A DNA stretch of 64,000 nucleotides from assembly GCA_036365145.1 (NCBI GenBank), contig JAEOAD010000024.1:14274501-14338500 (forward strand), given 5' to 3'. The position numbers were made by a program, and so were the translations under genes. Source of the stretch: Orientallactaga sibirica (Eukaryota; Chordata; Mammalia; Rodentia; Dipodidae). The notes under the pieces were generated by a model. It was not told the origin of the DNA and made no database searches. It saw only the letters and a program-made list of their open reading frames with translations. Position 1 is the stretch's first letter; the number at the start of each line of letters is the position of its first letter. Of this stretch, positions 10,269 to 20,636 are shown in pieces.

Positions 10269-11860
10269 TTTTTTTTTTTTTGGCCTTTCTATATAATGAC
10301 TATAGAGAATTAATTATTAAACTAATCAGTGACCCATTTTTCTCTACTTTTTTCATTTTGAGAGGCAAATGCTAAAATATATAATCCAATTCTATCATAT
10401 TCTAATACCATTTAGAAGCATGTGCCACAGTTCTTTTCAAGTTTATATTATAAATAGCTGAGGTATTCTTTTTAGCACATTTAAATGTATTTCTTTCCCA
10501 TGGTAGGAATGTAATGTTGCCAGCTCTGTGAGAAGGACACAAAAATGGCTGCCAGCAGCCTTGTGTATTACACATGTAATACAATGTCTGTGTTTGAAGT
10601 TAATCTTTCCCAGAACAAGTTTAAGAGAGGCTAAGTGAATGCTTGTAAATTTGAGTCAATGTTGGGGAGCAGTAAAAAATAAGTAAGGAACGAGCAGATT
10701 TCTCCAAGATAATCCTTTATGGCTATAAAACTACTCTATGTCCACCCCACCCTAAAATGCATTGCAGTAGTCAACTATGGGCTCATAAAGAACTAAAATC
10801 ACACAATGAACTAAAGCAGCCTGAGATTAACAATGCCGAGACAAGTCATAAAATTTCCCAGGACCAGTCAAATCCTCTCTCAATCTGAGTAAAGTCTTTC
10901 CTTGTTCAGGTTTGCACAATGTAGCTTGTCCTTCAGAGTTGAATCTCCGCTGATGATTTTGCTTGCTACTTAGCACTCATTCATCCATGGAACACAAATT
11001 GGAAATTTCAGAGGCAAATCTTCCCACGTCGCTTAGTGCAAGCACTTCTCACGTGGAGAGTAAAAACTCTGCTAAGATGTTCATCGATTTCATATACTGT
11101 TTAAAAAGCCAGTCTTTGGAAAGAATGATGTAGTGATTGAGACCATGTTTAATCTCTAAATCCAACCTTTAGGTATGATATTGATGATAGGCGTGTCTTG
11201 GATCAGATTCATTTCTTGACTAGACACCTGATTCAGGAGCAACACACACATTTTTTTTTTAATGTCATTTGATTTTTTGCAGTGTTCATTCCAAAGTTCT
11301 CCAAGAAGTCTCCCCCATTTCACCGTCCAGCATCAAACACTGGCTCCGAAGGTAAAGCTTAATGCCAGCACTGCTCTCACCTCGTCGCCTCCCCCTTCTG
11401 TCCACACATGAACACACCTAGCTCAGTAATGGAGATGATACGAACCTAATTGCGTTAGTAGTAAATTATGTATGCACCGTTAAGAGACTCGCACACTAGT
11501 GTGTTTTCAGGAAGCTTACATGTTTTCTCAAAATACTAGAGGTTGTATTGTTTTTGTGGCCTACTAAGCCTCTTTTATGATAGACATCATCTCATCCATC
11601 AAAATGACATTACAAAGCCCAATCAAGGCCTGTAGTAGATGCTTTTTAACTCTCAAACGCTATGGAATACAGATGCTTCAAACATTTGCATAATTGTTTT
11701 TACTAAATAGATTAGAGTATTTCACTTTTTTTTAAATCATGAAACTTACTTGGGTGACACATATGTCGTGGATTTTAAAATTACATTTCTATTGGTGTGA
11801 GTTGTATAAGAACTGCATATTTCCACTGATGTTGAGAACATGAGGTGTGCTCACAGTGTC
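10269..11860. other. Single-copy, SINE-free stretch
   Basis: About 1.6 kb without recognised repeats, apart from a T-run at 10264-10281 and a weak MIR-like piece near 11125-11190. It keeps several CpGs (11025-11110, 11380-11500) and TAAT-rich pieces. Possible conserved non-coding DNA; see findings. Confidence 0.35.
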
Positions 11861-11867
11861 TAGAATT

Positions 11868-12099
11868 TTTTTTATTTATGAGAGAGAGAGAGGGGGGGAG
11901 AGAGAGAAAATTGGCATACCAGGGCCTCCAGCCACTGCAATCATACTCCAGATGCATGGGCCACCTTATGTGCATGCATAAACTTGTGTGCACGTGTCAC
12001 TTTGTGCATCTGGCTTATGTGGGTCCTGGCGAGTTGATCCTGGTGGCTCCTTAGGCTTCTTAGGCTTGCACCTTAACTGCTAAGCCATCTCTCCAGTCC
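11868..12099 (-). mobile_element. DIP-type SINE, long-middle variant
   Basis: Tail TTTTTTTATTTATG, GA run 11880-11908, CCAGCCACTGCAATCATACT, then an extra internal piece (TTGTGTGCACGTGTCACTTT) and head GCCATCTCTCCAGTCC. CTAGAATTT on both sides (11859-11867 and 12105-12113) fits a target-site duplication. Confidence 0.85.
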
Positions 12100-12428
12100 A
12101 GCGACTAGAATTTAATCAAGGAATCATCCCCTTGTGCAACAGGATGGGAGAGGCTGGGTGAGTGAGTAGTTCATCTTGGAGGCAGGGGATGAGGGGCTGA
12201 AATTTCTGGAAAGACTTAAAACTAAGTATAAGCCATTCTGCTTTTCCTGATAAGCAGATGCCAGCATTCTTCCAAAACATTCATGACAAAGACTCCATCT
12301 CTTTGGAGTCCACACTTTCAGCAGGTTCCAAACACCCACCCTTGGTACACTGAGGCTTGGAAACACAGTTTTGTTTTTGTTTTGTTTTTGTTAAACATCA
12401 ACATTTTACGTTAAAAAACAGTAGACTT
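12100..12428. other. Single-copy DNA, no feature seen
   Basis: Includes a short TTTTG run near 12370-12390. No other signal. Confidence 0.4.
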
Positions 12429-12592
12429 GGACTGAGGAGATGGCTCAGGTGTTAAAGCACTTGCTTGCAAAGCCTGTCAGCCCAGGGTTCAAGTCCCCAG
12501 TATCCACATAACGCCAGACTCACAAAGTGTTGCTTGCATCTGGAGTTTGTGTGCTGCGGCAAGAGGCTCTGGCATGCTCATTCTCTCTGTCT
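12429..12592 (+). mobile_element. DIP-type SINE, tail lost
   Basis: Head GGACTGAGGAGATGGCTCAG and body to CATTCTCTCTGTCTCTCAGG. The usual CT-rich stretch is short and no A-rich tail is present, so it is 3' truncated or decayed. Confidence 0.8.
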
Positions 12593-13034
12593 CTCAGGAC
12601 TCAACATTTCCAGAGGTTTTTCTTTAGTTCCTCATCCCTGTCACGATCTCTTCTGCTTCTGCTTTTCTCTAAATGGAGACAACTGCACTTGGCAATTAGA
12701 GATAAGCGAAGGTAGCTGGCTCGGATTGGGAACCTGTCTGCAAAGAACACATGCTTGAGTAATTAAGATATCAATACATCATTTTTATAGTTCTCATAAT
12801 GTGTTCGCCTAGGACATTGCCACAAATTATTCACAGTATGTGACTTGGCTTCATTGAAGACATTAAGCAAGCAATCACAACACAGTTCTTTTTCTCTGAC
12901 AATCACTCGATCATTTATGATGCCTTTTAATATTCTGAAAACTATGAAGACTTAAAGCAATGGAAAACAAGGCAATTGGAATACATTTACTTTTTTTTTT
13001 TTTAAGAAAGACAGTATTTTATAGACAAAAAGTT
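12593..13034. other. Single-copy DNA, no feature seen
   Basis: Single-copy sequence ending in a T-run (12992-13003). No coding or repeat signal. Confidence 0.4.
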
Positions 13035-13212
13035 ATTGATTCTAGACCCATCATGTACTAATTGTGTGGTCACTTTTAGCAAGCTCTTTAAGCCCCTAAG
13101 TTCATGTTTCCTGATCTGCAAAAGGGAAATGAAAACAGCTAATAGAACCTTCCTGTGAGGCTGTTGTAGAGGAAGGGAAATGATGAATGTGAAATGGCTT
13201 TGAAAACTCCAA
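13035..13212 (+). repeat. MIR SINE
   Basis: TGTGTGGTCACTTTTAGCAA, AGTTCATGTTTCCTGATCTG, CAAAAGGGAAATGAAAACAG and GTGAGGCTGTTGTAG run in MIR sense order. Confidence 0.65.
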
Positions 13213-13216
13213 AACA

Positions 13217-13440
13217 AGGAGTGGGTGGTGGCTCAGTGGAGAAAGTGCTTGCCATGTAAGCATGAGGACCCGAGCTGGGATCCCCAGAATCCATGGAAAG
13301 GCTGGGTGTGGTAGTGACACCTACAATCGCAGCAGGGCTGGGGAGGCAGAGACAGGAGGATCCTGGGACTTCATGGCTAGCTCTCTTAGCCTAATCCGTG
13401 AGCTGTGGGTTCAGTGGGAGACAAATGCCTTGGGGAAATG
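13217..13440 (+). repeat. B4 SINE
   Basis: ID-like head (AGTGGGTGGTGGCTCAGTGG, GATCCCCAGAATCCATGG) followed by a B1-like body (GGGGAGGCAGAGACAGGAGG) and TTCAGTGGGAGACAAATGCC. This is the B4/RSINE1 order. Confidence 0.7.
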
Positions 13441-13599
13441 CTGATCACAAGTGCTGGACTTGTGCAGGACAACAACGCAAGGCAGAGGCAAAACAAGAGT
13501 GCCAGCCAGGAGAGAAACTTCCTGTCCACTTCCTGTCCAATCTCCTGATCCACACAGGTCCCTCTTCCAGGTCCAAGACCAAAAAAAAGAACAGAGCAG

Positions 13600-13860
13600 G
13601 ACTGGAGAGATGACTTAGCAGTTAAGGCACTTGCCTGCAAAGCCAAAGGACCCAGGTTTGATTCCCCAGGATCCACGTAAGCCAGCTGCACAAGGGGGTG
13701 CACACATCTGAAGTTTGTTTGTAATGGCTAGAGGACCTGGTGTGCCTATTCTCTCTCCCTCTCTTTGTCTCCTCCCCCCCTCTCTCTCCCCCTGCCTATT
13801 TATCTTTCTCTCAAATAAATAAAAATTAAAAATTAAATAAAATATTTTTTTAAAAAAGAA
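13600..13860 (+). mobile_element. DIP-type SINE
   Basis: Head GGACTGGAGAGATGACTTAG, B box GGTTTGATTCCCCAGG, CT run 13750-13800, then AAATAAATAAAAATTAAAAA. Preceded by AAAGAACAGAGCAGG and followed by AAAGAACAAAGCAGG, a convincing near-perfect TSD. Confidence 0.9.
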
Positions 13861-14222
13861 CAAAGCAGGAGCGGCTCGAGAGCAAAACAGGGCTTTTTGC
13901 CAACGTGGAGATTCAGTGGTTGTATTGGCATTCTAAGCTGATGAGGGATAATATGTAACGCTTAATTATTTGGGACATTTCCTTCAATAGTAATCTAAAT
14001 CCCTTCTGATGCCAGCTAGGTAGAACTGGTACTAGTTTCTTTTCTTTCAGGAAATGGGTACAGATCCCATCCACAGACATGACCGTGACGTCCACAATAA
14101 CTCTGGGAACACTGGGGCAGTTTATAGAATATAGAATATGCACTTGGAGTGGCCTCAGCCATGGTCCACACTCTCCAGCCCAACGGTGGGCTCCTTTGCC
14201 CTTATTATTATGATGCCAACAC
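13861..14222. other. Single-copy DNA, no feature seen
   Basis: No repeat recognised. The 165-codon minus frame spanning 13913-14410 runs partly through the SINE at 14240-14448 and is not a gene. Confidence 0.4.
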
Positions 14223-14239
14223 TTGATTCGTACATTCTT

Positions 14240-14448
14240 TTTTAAAAAATATGTATTTGAGAGAGAAAAAGAGGCAGAGAGAGAGAGAGAGAGAGAGAAT
14301 TGGCACACCAGGGCCTCTAGTTGCAAACAAACTTCAGTCACATGTGCCACCTTGGGCATCTGGCTTCCCTGGGTACTGAGGAATTGAACCTGTGTCCTTA
14401 GGCTTTGCAAGCAAGGGTCTTAACCACTAAAAGCCATCTCTCTAGTCC
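14240..14448 (-). mobile_element. DIP-type SINE
   Basis: Minus-strand copy: TTTAAAAAATATGTATTTGA, GA run 14276-14299, body, head AAGCCATCTCTCTAGTCC. Flanked by TGATTCGTACATTCTT (14224-14239) and TGATTCATACATTCTT (14449-14464), its target-site duplication. Confidence 0.9.
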
Positions 14449-14459
14449 TGATTCATACA

Positions 14460-14466
14460 TTCTTTT

Positions 14467-14498
<32 letters not shown>

Positions 14499-14520
14499 TT
14501 TCTTTCTTTCTTCTTCTTTT
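14460..14520. repeat. (TTTC)n microsatellite
   Basis: About ten TTTC units with one TTTTTC break, running into the T-run of the next B1. Confidence 0.9.
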
Positions 14521-14680
14521 TTTTTTTTTTTTTTTTTTTTTGCAAGGTAGGGTTTCACTCTGGTCCAGGCTGACCTGGAATTAACTATGTAGTCTCAGGG
14601 TGGCCTCGAACTCTCGGCGATCCTCCTATCTCTGCCTCCCAAGTGTTGGGATTAAAGGTGTGCGCCACCACGCCCGGCTC
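14521..14680 (-). mobile_element. B1 SINE
   Basis: T-run, GCAAGGTAGGGTTTCACTCT, GGTGGCCTCGAACTCTCGGC and GCGCCACCACGCCCGGCTC. TCATACATTCTT immediately after (14679-14690) repeats the sequence before the TTTC run, so this B1 used the same target as the DIP at 14240. Confidence 0.9.
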
Positions 14681-14755
14681 ATACATTCTTGTAATCTCTT
14701 GGTCCCTGTAAAATTTTTAGCATGAAAACTGCTGAGATTTTTTCCTTTTTTTTTG

Positions 14756-15060
14756 CATATGTGTATGTGTGTTGTATGTGTGCCCATATGTGCATACACC
14801 TGTTCATATGAGTCTTGGGATAGGTGTGCATGTGCATGTGTGTGTTGAAACCAGAGAGCAACATCCAGTGGCTTCTCAATTGCTCTCCACCTGTTTTCCC
14901 ATCTGTTGGCTGTCTCCAGGCTTTCTAAATACCACAGTAAAGGCCTATTTTTTTTTTTTTTTGAGACAGAGCCTATGTAGCCCAGGCTGACCTCGAACAT
15001 AAGATCCTCCTGCCTCAAGCTCCCAAGTGCTGGGATTACAGGTAGGTGCCACCACATTCA
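14756..15060 (-). repeat. B4 SINE
   Basis: A TG-rich segment (14758-14848), CCAGAGAGCAACATCCAGTG, then a T-run, GAGACAGAGCCTATGTAGCC and TGGGATTACAGGTAGGTGCC: the reverse layout of a B4 lacking its ID head. Confidence 0.6.
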
Positions 15061-15121
15061 TCCCATTCTTGGTTTTTGAATTTTTAAAAAAGTATTTATT
15101 TATTTATTCATCCCATTCTTG
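15056..15121. repeat. 16-bp direct repeat around a 34-bp tail
   Basis: ATTCATCCCATTCTTG occurs at 15056-15071 and again at 15106-15121. The 34 bases between (T-rich, then AAAAAAGTATTTATTTATTT) look like just the tail of a minus-strand DIP SINE, so this is probably a tail-only insertion with its duplication. Confidence 0.6.
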
Positions 15122-15227
15122 ATGTGCAGACTATGTCTGGCATGTGTTTTATTGATAAACTCAACTGTTTTTACCCCATCATAAGTCTGTGCTAAATTCA
15201 ATAAGCGCAACCCAGACATGATTGAAA

Positions 15228-15330
15228 CGGGCTGAGGAGATGACTCAGTGGATAAGCACTTGCTGCGCAACTCTGAGTACCTGAGTTCATATCCCCAGAC
15301 CCCACATAAAACAGCTGAAAGCACTTACAC
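15228..15330 (+). repeat. ID/B4-type tRNA-derived SINE head
   Basis: GGGCTGAGGAGATGACTCAG, AGTTCATATCCCCAGACCCC and ACATAAAACAGCTG match the tRNA-derived left part. A run of CA-rich sequence follows. Confidence 0.6.
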
Positions 15331-15368
15331 TCACACACACGAGCATGTGTACACATATGTACACATGG

Positions 15369-15415
15369 CAAAAAACAAACAAACAAACAAACAAACAAAC
15401 AAACAAACAAAAACC
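15369..15415. repeat. (CAAA)n microsatellite
   Basis: About ten CAAA units forming the tail of the preceding element. Confidence 0.9.
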
Positions 15416-15518
15416 CAGGGGCTCTGTCAGTCACTGTAATGGCAGATGTCTAAGGAGAGACGCAAGGAGGAGATAGGGGAACAGTGAGAGACTGGGCCTC
15501 AAAACAAGCCTCATATAG

Positions 15519-15703
15519 CTGGGAAGTGGTGGCGCACGCCTTTGATCCCAGCACTCAGGAGGCAGAGGTAGGGGGATCACCGTGAGTTTGAGGCCACCCT
15601 GAGACTACATAGTGAATTCCAGGTCAACCTGGGCTACAGTGAGACCCTACATCAAAAAAACAACAAACAAACAAACAAACAAACAAACAAACAAACAAAA
15701 GGA
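15519..15703 (+). mobile_element. B1 SINE with (CAAA)n tail
   Basis: AGCTGGGAAGTGGTGGCGCA to GTGAGACCCTACATC, then an A/CAAA array 15655-15700. AGCCTCA occurs before and after it as a short duplication. Confidence 0.9.
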
Positions 15704-15786
15704 GCCTCAAATCAGATGGAAAGTGAGGGCCAACCAATTGCTGTCTTCTGACCACAAGTGCACTACAGCCCATGCCTACAGCAAGC

Positions 15787-15787
15787 A

Positions 15788-15841
<54 letters not shown>
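15787..15841. repeat. (CA)n microsatellite
   Basis: About 25 uninterrupted AC units; likely length-polymorphic. Confidence 0.95.
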
Positions 15842-16217
15842 AAATAAGTACATTAAAAAGAGAACTGACTGAAACAAACAATAGCAGTAAATGGATGAGA
15901 ATGACAGAGTCATGTGTTAGAACAGCCTTGGGTAAGAAAAGTGTAGGTGCTGTAGTAAGCATGTTTGACCTCCCACCCAAAGCTGGCGTATTGAAAATCC
16001 TTGAGGTGATGGTGTGAAGAGGAGAAGCCATTAGGAGCTAATTAGGTCAGGAGAACTGATCCCTCAGGGAGAGAATCAGTGCCCTTGTCAAAGACTCCAG
16101 TGGACTTTCTTACTCCTTCTGCCACGTGTTTTACTGATAAACTCGACGGTTTGTATCTCCATGCACAACACTGTGTTGAACACATGATAAAGGCAACTCA
16201 AGAATGATGACAAGAGG
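15842..16217. other. Single-copy DNA, no feature seen
   Basis: No recognised repeat or coding sequence. Confidence 0.4.
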
Positions 16218-16590
16218 GGCTCGGGAGCTGGCTCACGGGCTAAAGTGCATGCCATGTAAGCATGAAGACCCCAGCACCACGGGAAACCCTGGCCTGGTGG
16301 CATGTGCCTAGTATCCCGGTGGTGGGTATACAGAGACAGGTAGATCCCTAGGGCTCACTGGTAAGATACTGTATCCGCAATGGTGGATTTTTGGCTCAGT
16401 GAAAGACTCTTTTGCAAAAAAAGTAAAAATAGACAGTGACTGAATAAGATATCTGATGTGGACCTCTGGCTTCTCCAAGCATGTGCACATGTGTGCATGC
16501 ATAACCACCCACACATATGTGCCTACACACATACAGTCGTGAACAGCATGCATATACACACATATGCATACCACAGGCAGACACATGAGA
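16218..16590 (+). repeat. B4 SINE
   Basis: ID-type head GGGCTCGGGAGCTGGCTCAC, GGCATGTGCCTAGTATCCCG body, TGGACCTCTGGCTTCTCC, and a CA-rich end (16480-16575) typical of B4/RSINE1. It is a fairly full copy. Confidence 0.8.
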
Positions 16591-16605
16591 AAAATTTGCT
16601 TTGAT

Positions 16606-16742
16606 TTTTTTTCTTTGATTTTTTTGAGGTAGTGTTTCTGGCTCAGGCTAACCTGGAATTCACTCTGTGGTTGAACTCATGGTGATCCCCCACCTCTGCC
16701 TCCGGGGTGCTGGGATTAAAGCATGCGCCACCACGCCGGCTA
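16606..16742 (-). mobile_element. B1 SINE
   Basis: TTTTTTGAGGTAGTGTTTCT, TGACCTGGAATTCACTCT-like core and GCGCCACCACGCCGGCTAA. About a dozen bases are missing in the middle. Confidence 0.85.
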
Positions 16743-16989
16743 AATTATATATTAAAAACAAAAACCCATCTTAAAATCCAGTTGTTTCAGTTATTTTTTA
16801 TAATTCCCTTATTGCCAGTTGTACTCATGAGTTACATTTGTCAACAAAGAGCCCTTTATGTGGATAGAACAGTTTAATTTCTCTTTGGACACTACCTGAG
16901 TACTTTAGTCTCTTTCAAGTATTGATATCCCTACCTTTAAAATCTATTTCCTGACAAAAATGAAACATGTCCATATATTTATGGATGGC
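16743..16989. other. Single-copy DNA, no feature seen
   Basis: AT-rich single-copy stretch. Confidence 0.4.
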
Positions 16990-17204
16990 TCAGGTTTTTA
17001 AAAAATTTTTCTATTTATTTATTTGACAGAGAGAGAGGGAGAGGGGGGGAGAGAAGAGGTGTACCAGGGCAACCAGCCACTGCAAACAAACTCCAGGCAC
17101 ATATGTCACCTTGTTTATCTGGCTTACGTGAGTTCTGGGGAATCGAACCTGGGCCCTTTGGCTTTGCAGGCAAGCACCTTAACTGCTAAGCCATCTCTCC
17201 AGCA
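16990..17204 (-). mobile_element. DIP-type SINE
   Basis: TTTATTTATTTGACAGAGAG, CAACCAGCCACTGCAAACAA, GGGGAATCGAACCTGGGCCC and GCCATCTCTCCAGCAC in minus orientation. Confidence 0.9.
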
Positions 17205-17880
17205 CAGTTGTTGTTGTTTTTTAACCTCATTCCAGTCTGTGAGGTCCCATTACATTTGGTGGCATGAGTATAACTGCAGAAGCATCTTCCCATGGTCAAG
17301 ATGGGTTCTCTTGAAAACTGACAAGGGTGTTGGCTATGGGACATATGTTAGCATGTGTTCCTTTCAGTCAGCGTGCTGGCATGATATTCTCCTTTGAACA
17401 AGGTTCAGCTGAGTTGCTATACTAGCCCAGAATGCCTGTTAAGAGTAGTGTTTTTATTTTTCTTCCCCACCATGAACTTGATGTTGCTTAAGGTATATTT
17501 ACTAAATCAAATTTGGTGTTGAGTAGACCAAGAGAACATGAATTGTCCGAAGGAATTTATTTAAAATCAAATGCTAAAGACAATTGTTGCATATTGGATC
17601 AAATCTTTCTAAACTTTGAGCTCATTGATTCAATAATATTGAAAGAAAATTTCCAAGCTCAAACTCCACAGCAAAACTTCCAGGATGGTTAAACACCCAC
17701 GAATTTCACTGTGATGTTAATGCACTGCTTTGGGAGAAGAGAAGCGTTGTTCTTCCAAGAAATTTAATGTGCTTCCTGCTCTCTGTGGTCACTTCTTCAC
17801 ACTCATTGTGTGACTCATTGATCCTCTCTTGTTTAACACTCACTGAGACTTTTCTTCTTGCCATCGGAACAGCTTTTCCT
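17205..17880. other. Single-copy DNA, no feature seen
   Basis: No recognised repeat. Frames over 17023-17397 and 17706-18038 start in or cross neighbouring repeats and are not genes. Confidence 0.4.
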
Positions 17881-17881
17881 T

Positions 17882-17883
<2 letters not shown>

Positions 17884-17925
<42 letters not shown>
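17884..17925. repeat. (TG)n microsatellite
   Basis: About 20 uninterrupted GT units, not attached to a SINE tail. Confidence 0.95.
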
Positions 17926-18136
17926 TGTGGTACGAGGTGTATGTGTGTGGACCTGCTCGGGATGCATGCTTCTGACAGGTTGTGCTCGCCTGCCTGCAGT
18001 GGCTGGAGGAGAATGTTGGATGCCCTCCCCTTCATCACTTTTCTGCCAGTTCATGCTTGATCTGGAATTTCTTACCAGTCTTGGAGCTTGTCATTTTTTT
18101 TTTTTTTTCAGGAGCTTCAAACATTCCCCAGTCAGG

Positions 18137-18364
18137 CTGGAGAGATGGCTTAAGGGTTAAGGTGCCTGCCTGATAAGTCTAATCACACCCGTTTGATTCT
18201 TCAGGTTCCACGTCTAGCCAGAAGCAAAGTGACACAGGGTGCAATGCCACACTTGCACATGTATCTGGAGTTTGTTCACAGCTCCTGAGAGGCTGCTGGC
18301 GCACCCATTCTCTCTCTCTCTCTGTCTCTTTCTCTCTCTGTCTCTCTCAAATTAAGAAAAAAAA
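18137..18364 (+). mobile_element. DIP-type SINE, long-middle subfamily
   Basis: Head AGGCTGGAGAGATGGCTTAA, then AAGCAAAGTGACACAGGGTG and CAATGCCACACTTGCACATG, the extra middle also seen at 8285, 23745 and 44725. ATTCCCCAGTC before and after marks the duplication (18124-18134 and 18365-18375). Confidence 0.9.
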
Positions 18365-18394
18365 TTCCCCAGTCTCTGCTTCTCATGGGACTGG

Positions 18395-18518
18395 GGTTCT
18401 AGAGGCACATGGCCAGCCATGGCCAGCTGTTTATGTGGATCCTGGGGATTGAACCCCAGTGGTCTCTCAGGCCTCCTCAGGTCTTCATAGTCTCCAGCTA
18501 AGACATCTCAACAGCCCT
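18395..18518 (-). repeat. Degenerate tRNA-derived SINE head
   Basis: GTGGATCCTGGGGATTGAAC and CCAGCTAAGACATCTCAACA follow, in reverse, the B-box-to-head portion of B4/DIP-like SINEs, with substitutions. Confidence 0.5.
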
Positions 18519-18779
18519 GAATGGCCTTTTTGATCTATAATTCTCCAAATAGCTGCAACTAACTAATTCATCTTTTTTTTCTTTATTATAGTGGGCTCAG
18601 ATTGTCTCCCTAAACCACAAGTGTTCAAACTGTAGCCACCAAACATGGTAGCAAATGCATTTCTATATGAGGAAAACTGCTAGAGGGAGCCTCTAGGAGG
18701 CCTCCAATCTTTGAGGTTTTAGGTGTGCATGCCATTTAGGCCCAAAATAACTAACCAAGCATGGCAGGTTCTTGCCTAA

Positions 18780-18900
18780 GTATCTTCTGGGCATTTTACT
18801 TCCATTATCCCTAATCCTCAAAACAATGTGGTAAGGTTGGTACTATGGTTCCTGTTCTACAAATGAGGTCATAAAGACTCAAGCAGGCTCATTTAATTAG
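18780..18900 (-). repeat. MIR SINE
   Basis: GCATTTTACTTCCATTATCC, CAAAACAATGTGGTAAGGTT and TCTACAAATGAGGTCATAAA run as reverse MIR core. Confidence 0.7.
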
Positions 18901-19154
18901 TGAATTGTTTATGAGGGATACAAAATTAGGTCAGTCGGATTTCAGAGTTCATACTCATGGCATTTATACGGGGCATTGGAAGGACTCTGGGAAGCTACAA
19001 TGGTGTCAAAGTACGTTTCTTAAAAGCAAAAATGGTCTGTGTCTGAGAAGGCTCTTGCATTCACCCAGAGGCTGTGCCCCGGACTCAGTGAAGTTTCTGT
19101 AGGGTAGGATGGGACACAACTGAGCTCTTTTTTTAAGTAATTGCCTTCTTTCAA

Positions 19155-19204
19155 TATTTTATTTATTTGTTTATTTGCAAGCAGAGAGATACAGACAGAG
19201 AAAG

Positions 19205-19256
<52 letters not shown>

Positions 19257-19390
19257 GGAATAGGCTTCTAGTCAGTGCAAATGGACTTCAGATGTATGTG
19301 CCACCTTGTAAGTCTGGGTACTGGGGAATTGAACCTGAATCATTAGGCTTTACAGGCAAGCACCTTAACTGCTGAGCCATCTCTCCAGTA
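19155..19390 (-). mobile_element. DIP-type SINE with (CA)n(GA)n inside
   Basis: Tail ATATTTTATTTATTTGTTTA, an AC run 19206-19232 joined to a GA run 19232-19257, then GGGGAATTGAACCTGAATCA and GCCATCTCTCCAGTAC. The normal CT/GA segment has become a compound microsatellite. Confidence 0.85.
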
Positions 19391-19394
19391 CCTT

Positions 19395-20150
19395 TCTAAG
19401 CTTTTTCTTGACAACTTCGTACATAACCTTCTCCCCCTGCATGCCCTTCCACTAAATCCTCTCTTCTTTCCAACTGGTCTCTCCTGTTTTGATGTCATCA
19501 TTTACTTCCCCTTCTGTTATGCAAGTTTCGTGTAGGTAGCATCAGCCACTATGAGGTCATGAATACCGCCACCACTTTGTCTGGAAGACAATATTGCAAA
19601 GCACCCTCCCCTTCCTTCGGCATTGATACTTTTTCTACCACCTCTTCTGTAGTAGTCCCTAAGTTGGTATGTATGGGAGAAATGTCTCACTGAGTGCTGA
19701 ACACGCCATGGTCACTTCTTCTCAGCACTTTGATGAGTTTTAAGTCTCCCCAGTGGTCACTACCACCTGAAAAGAGAAGCTTCTGTAATCAAAAGTGAAA
19801 GTCGTATTAACATACGGGCATAAATATAGATACATAGAGGGCAGGTTTGTGGGCATAATATAAATAACAGTAGTTCCTTCCCCATCCAGGTCTTATGACT
19901 TCCCAGGCCATAGGCTTTTGATTAGGTTTTCAGCACCAGACATAAGTTCCCTCCCATGAAGCTGGCCTCAAATCCAATCAGAGAGCAGTTGGTTTCACCC
20001 ATAACAGACATGGCACCATTGTACCAGTTGTCACGTTTGGCATGCCTGATCAGTCATAAAACTTGCAGGGTCCACTGCTGGAGACGTCTGAGTTCTAATA
20101 TCATCTGATTTCTGAACAGCAGCAAGGATCAAGAAATACCCAATGCGGTC
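19395..20150 (-). mobile_element. L1 3' UTR, older rodent type
   Basis: GACAACTTCGTACATAACC, AGCTTCTGTAATCAAAAGTG, ATAGGCTTTTGATTAGG, CTCAAATCCAATCAGAGAGC and CCATTGTACCAGTTGTCACG follow in order the antisense of the L1 3' UTR found in older mouse L1 subfamilies. No ORF2 part is recognisable. Family assignment is from memory. Confidence 0.7.
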
Positions 20151-20454
20151 ACTCAAACTTCATAAAAACAGAGAGCCAGAGTCTAAGGAGGAAGCATCAC
20201 TAAATAAGATCTCTATATTGCCCACCAAGGCACAGGGAACACAGAGGAAAAGGAGGGTGGAAAGATTGTAAGAGCCTCAGGGTGGGTGGAAATAACCTGA
20301 GGCACCGACTTTCCCCATCACTGCAGAGACTGACTGAGGCCTCTTGGTCCCCACAATGAATTTCAATAACCCACTGAAGACCCTCAGCAGAATTGGGGTA
20401 TGTGGGGAGGGTCTCTATATGCAATCTTTTAAAAATTATATAAATTTAAAAAGT

Positions 20455-20636
20455 AGCTGTTAAGGTGCTTGCCTGCAAAGCCAAAGGGCCTTGGTTCGAT
20501 TCCCCAGGACCCATGTAAACCAGATGCACAGGTGGCACATATGTCTGGAGTTCATTTGCAGTGGCTGTAGGCCCTGGTGCACCTATTCTCCCTCTCTCTC
20601 ACTCTCTCTCTCTCAAATAAATGAATAAAAAAATTA
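20455..20636 (+). mobile_element. DIP-type SINE, 5' truncated
   Basis: Starts at AGCTGTTAAGGTGCTTGCCT, lacking the usual first 18 or so bases. Runs to a CT-rich stretch and AAATAAATGAATAAAAAAA. Joined tail to tail with the next SINE. Confidence 0.9.

Noticed and set aside
14626..15057. 143-codon minus-strand ORF
   Set aside because: It runs through a B1, a TG-rich tract and a B4; no unique coding sequence.
15360..15840. CRISPR-like or satellite array
   Set aside because: Units are 2 and 4 bases with no spacers; these are microsatellites in a mammalian genome.
15624..16031. 135-codon minus-strand ORF with Cys-Val repeats
   Set aside because: The repeat residues come from the (CA)n microsatellite and a B1 tail.
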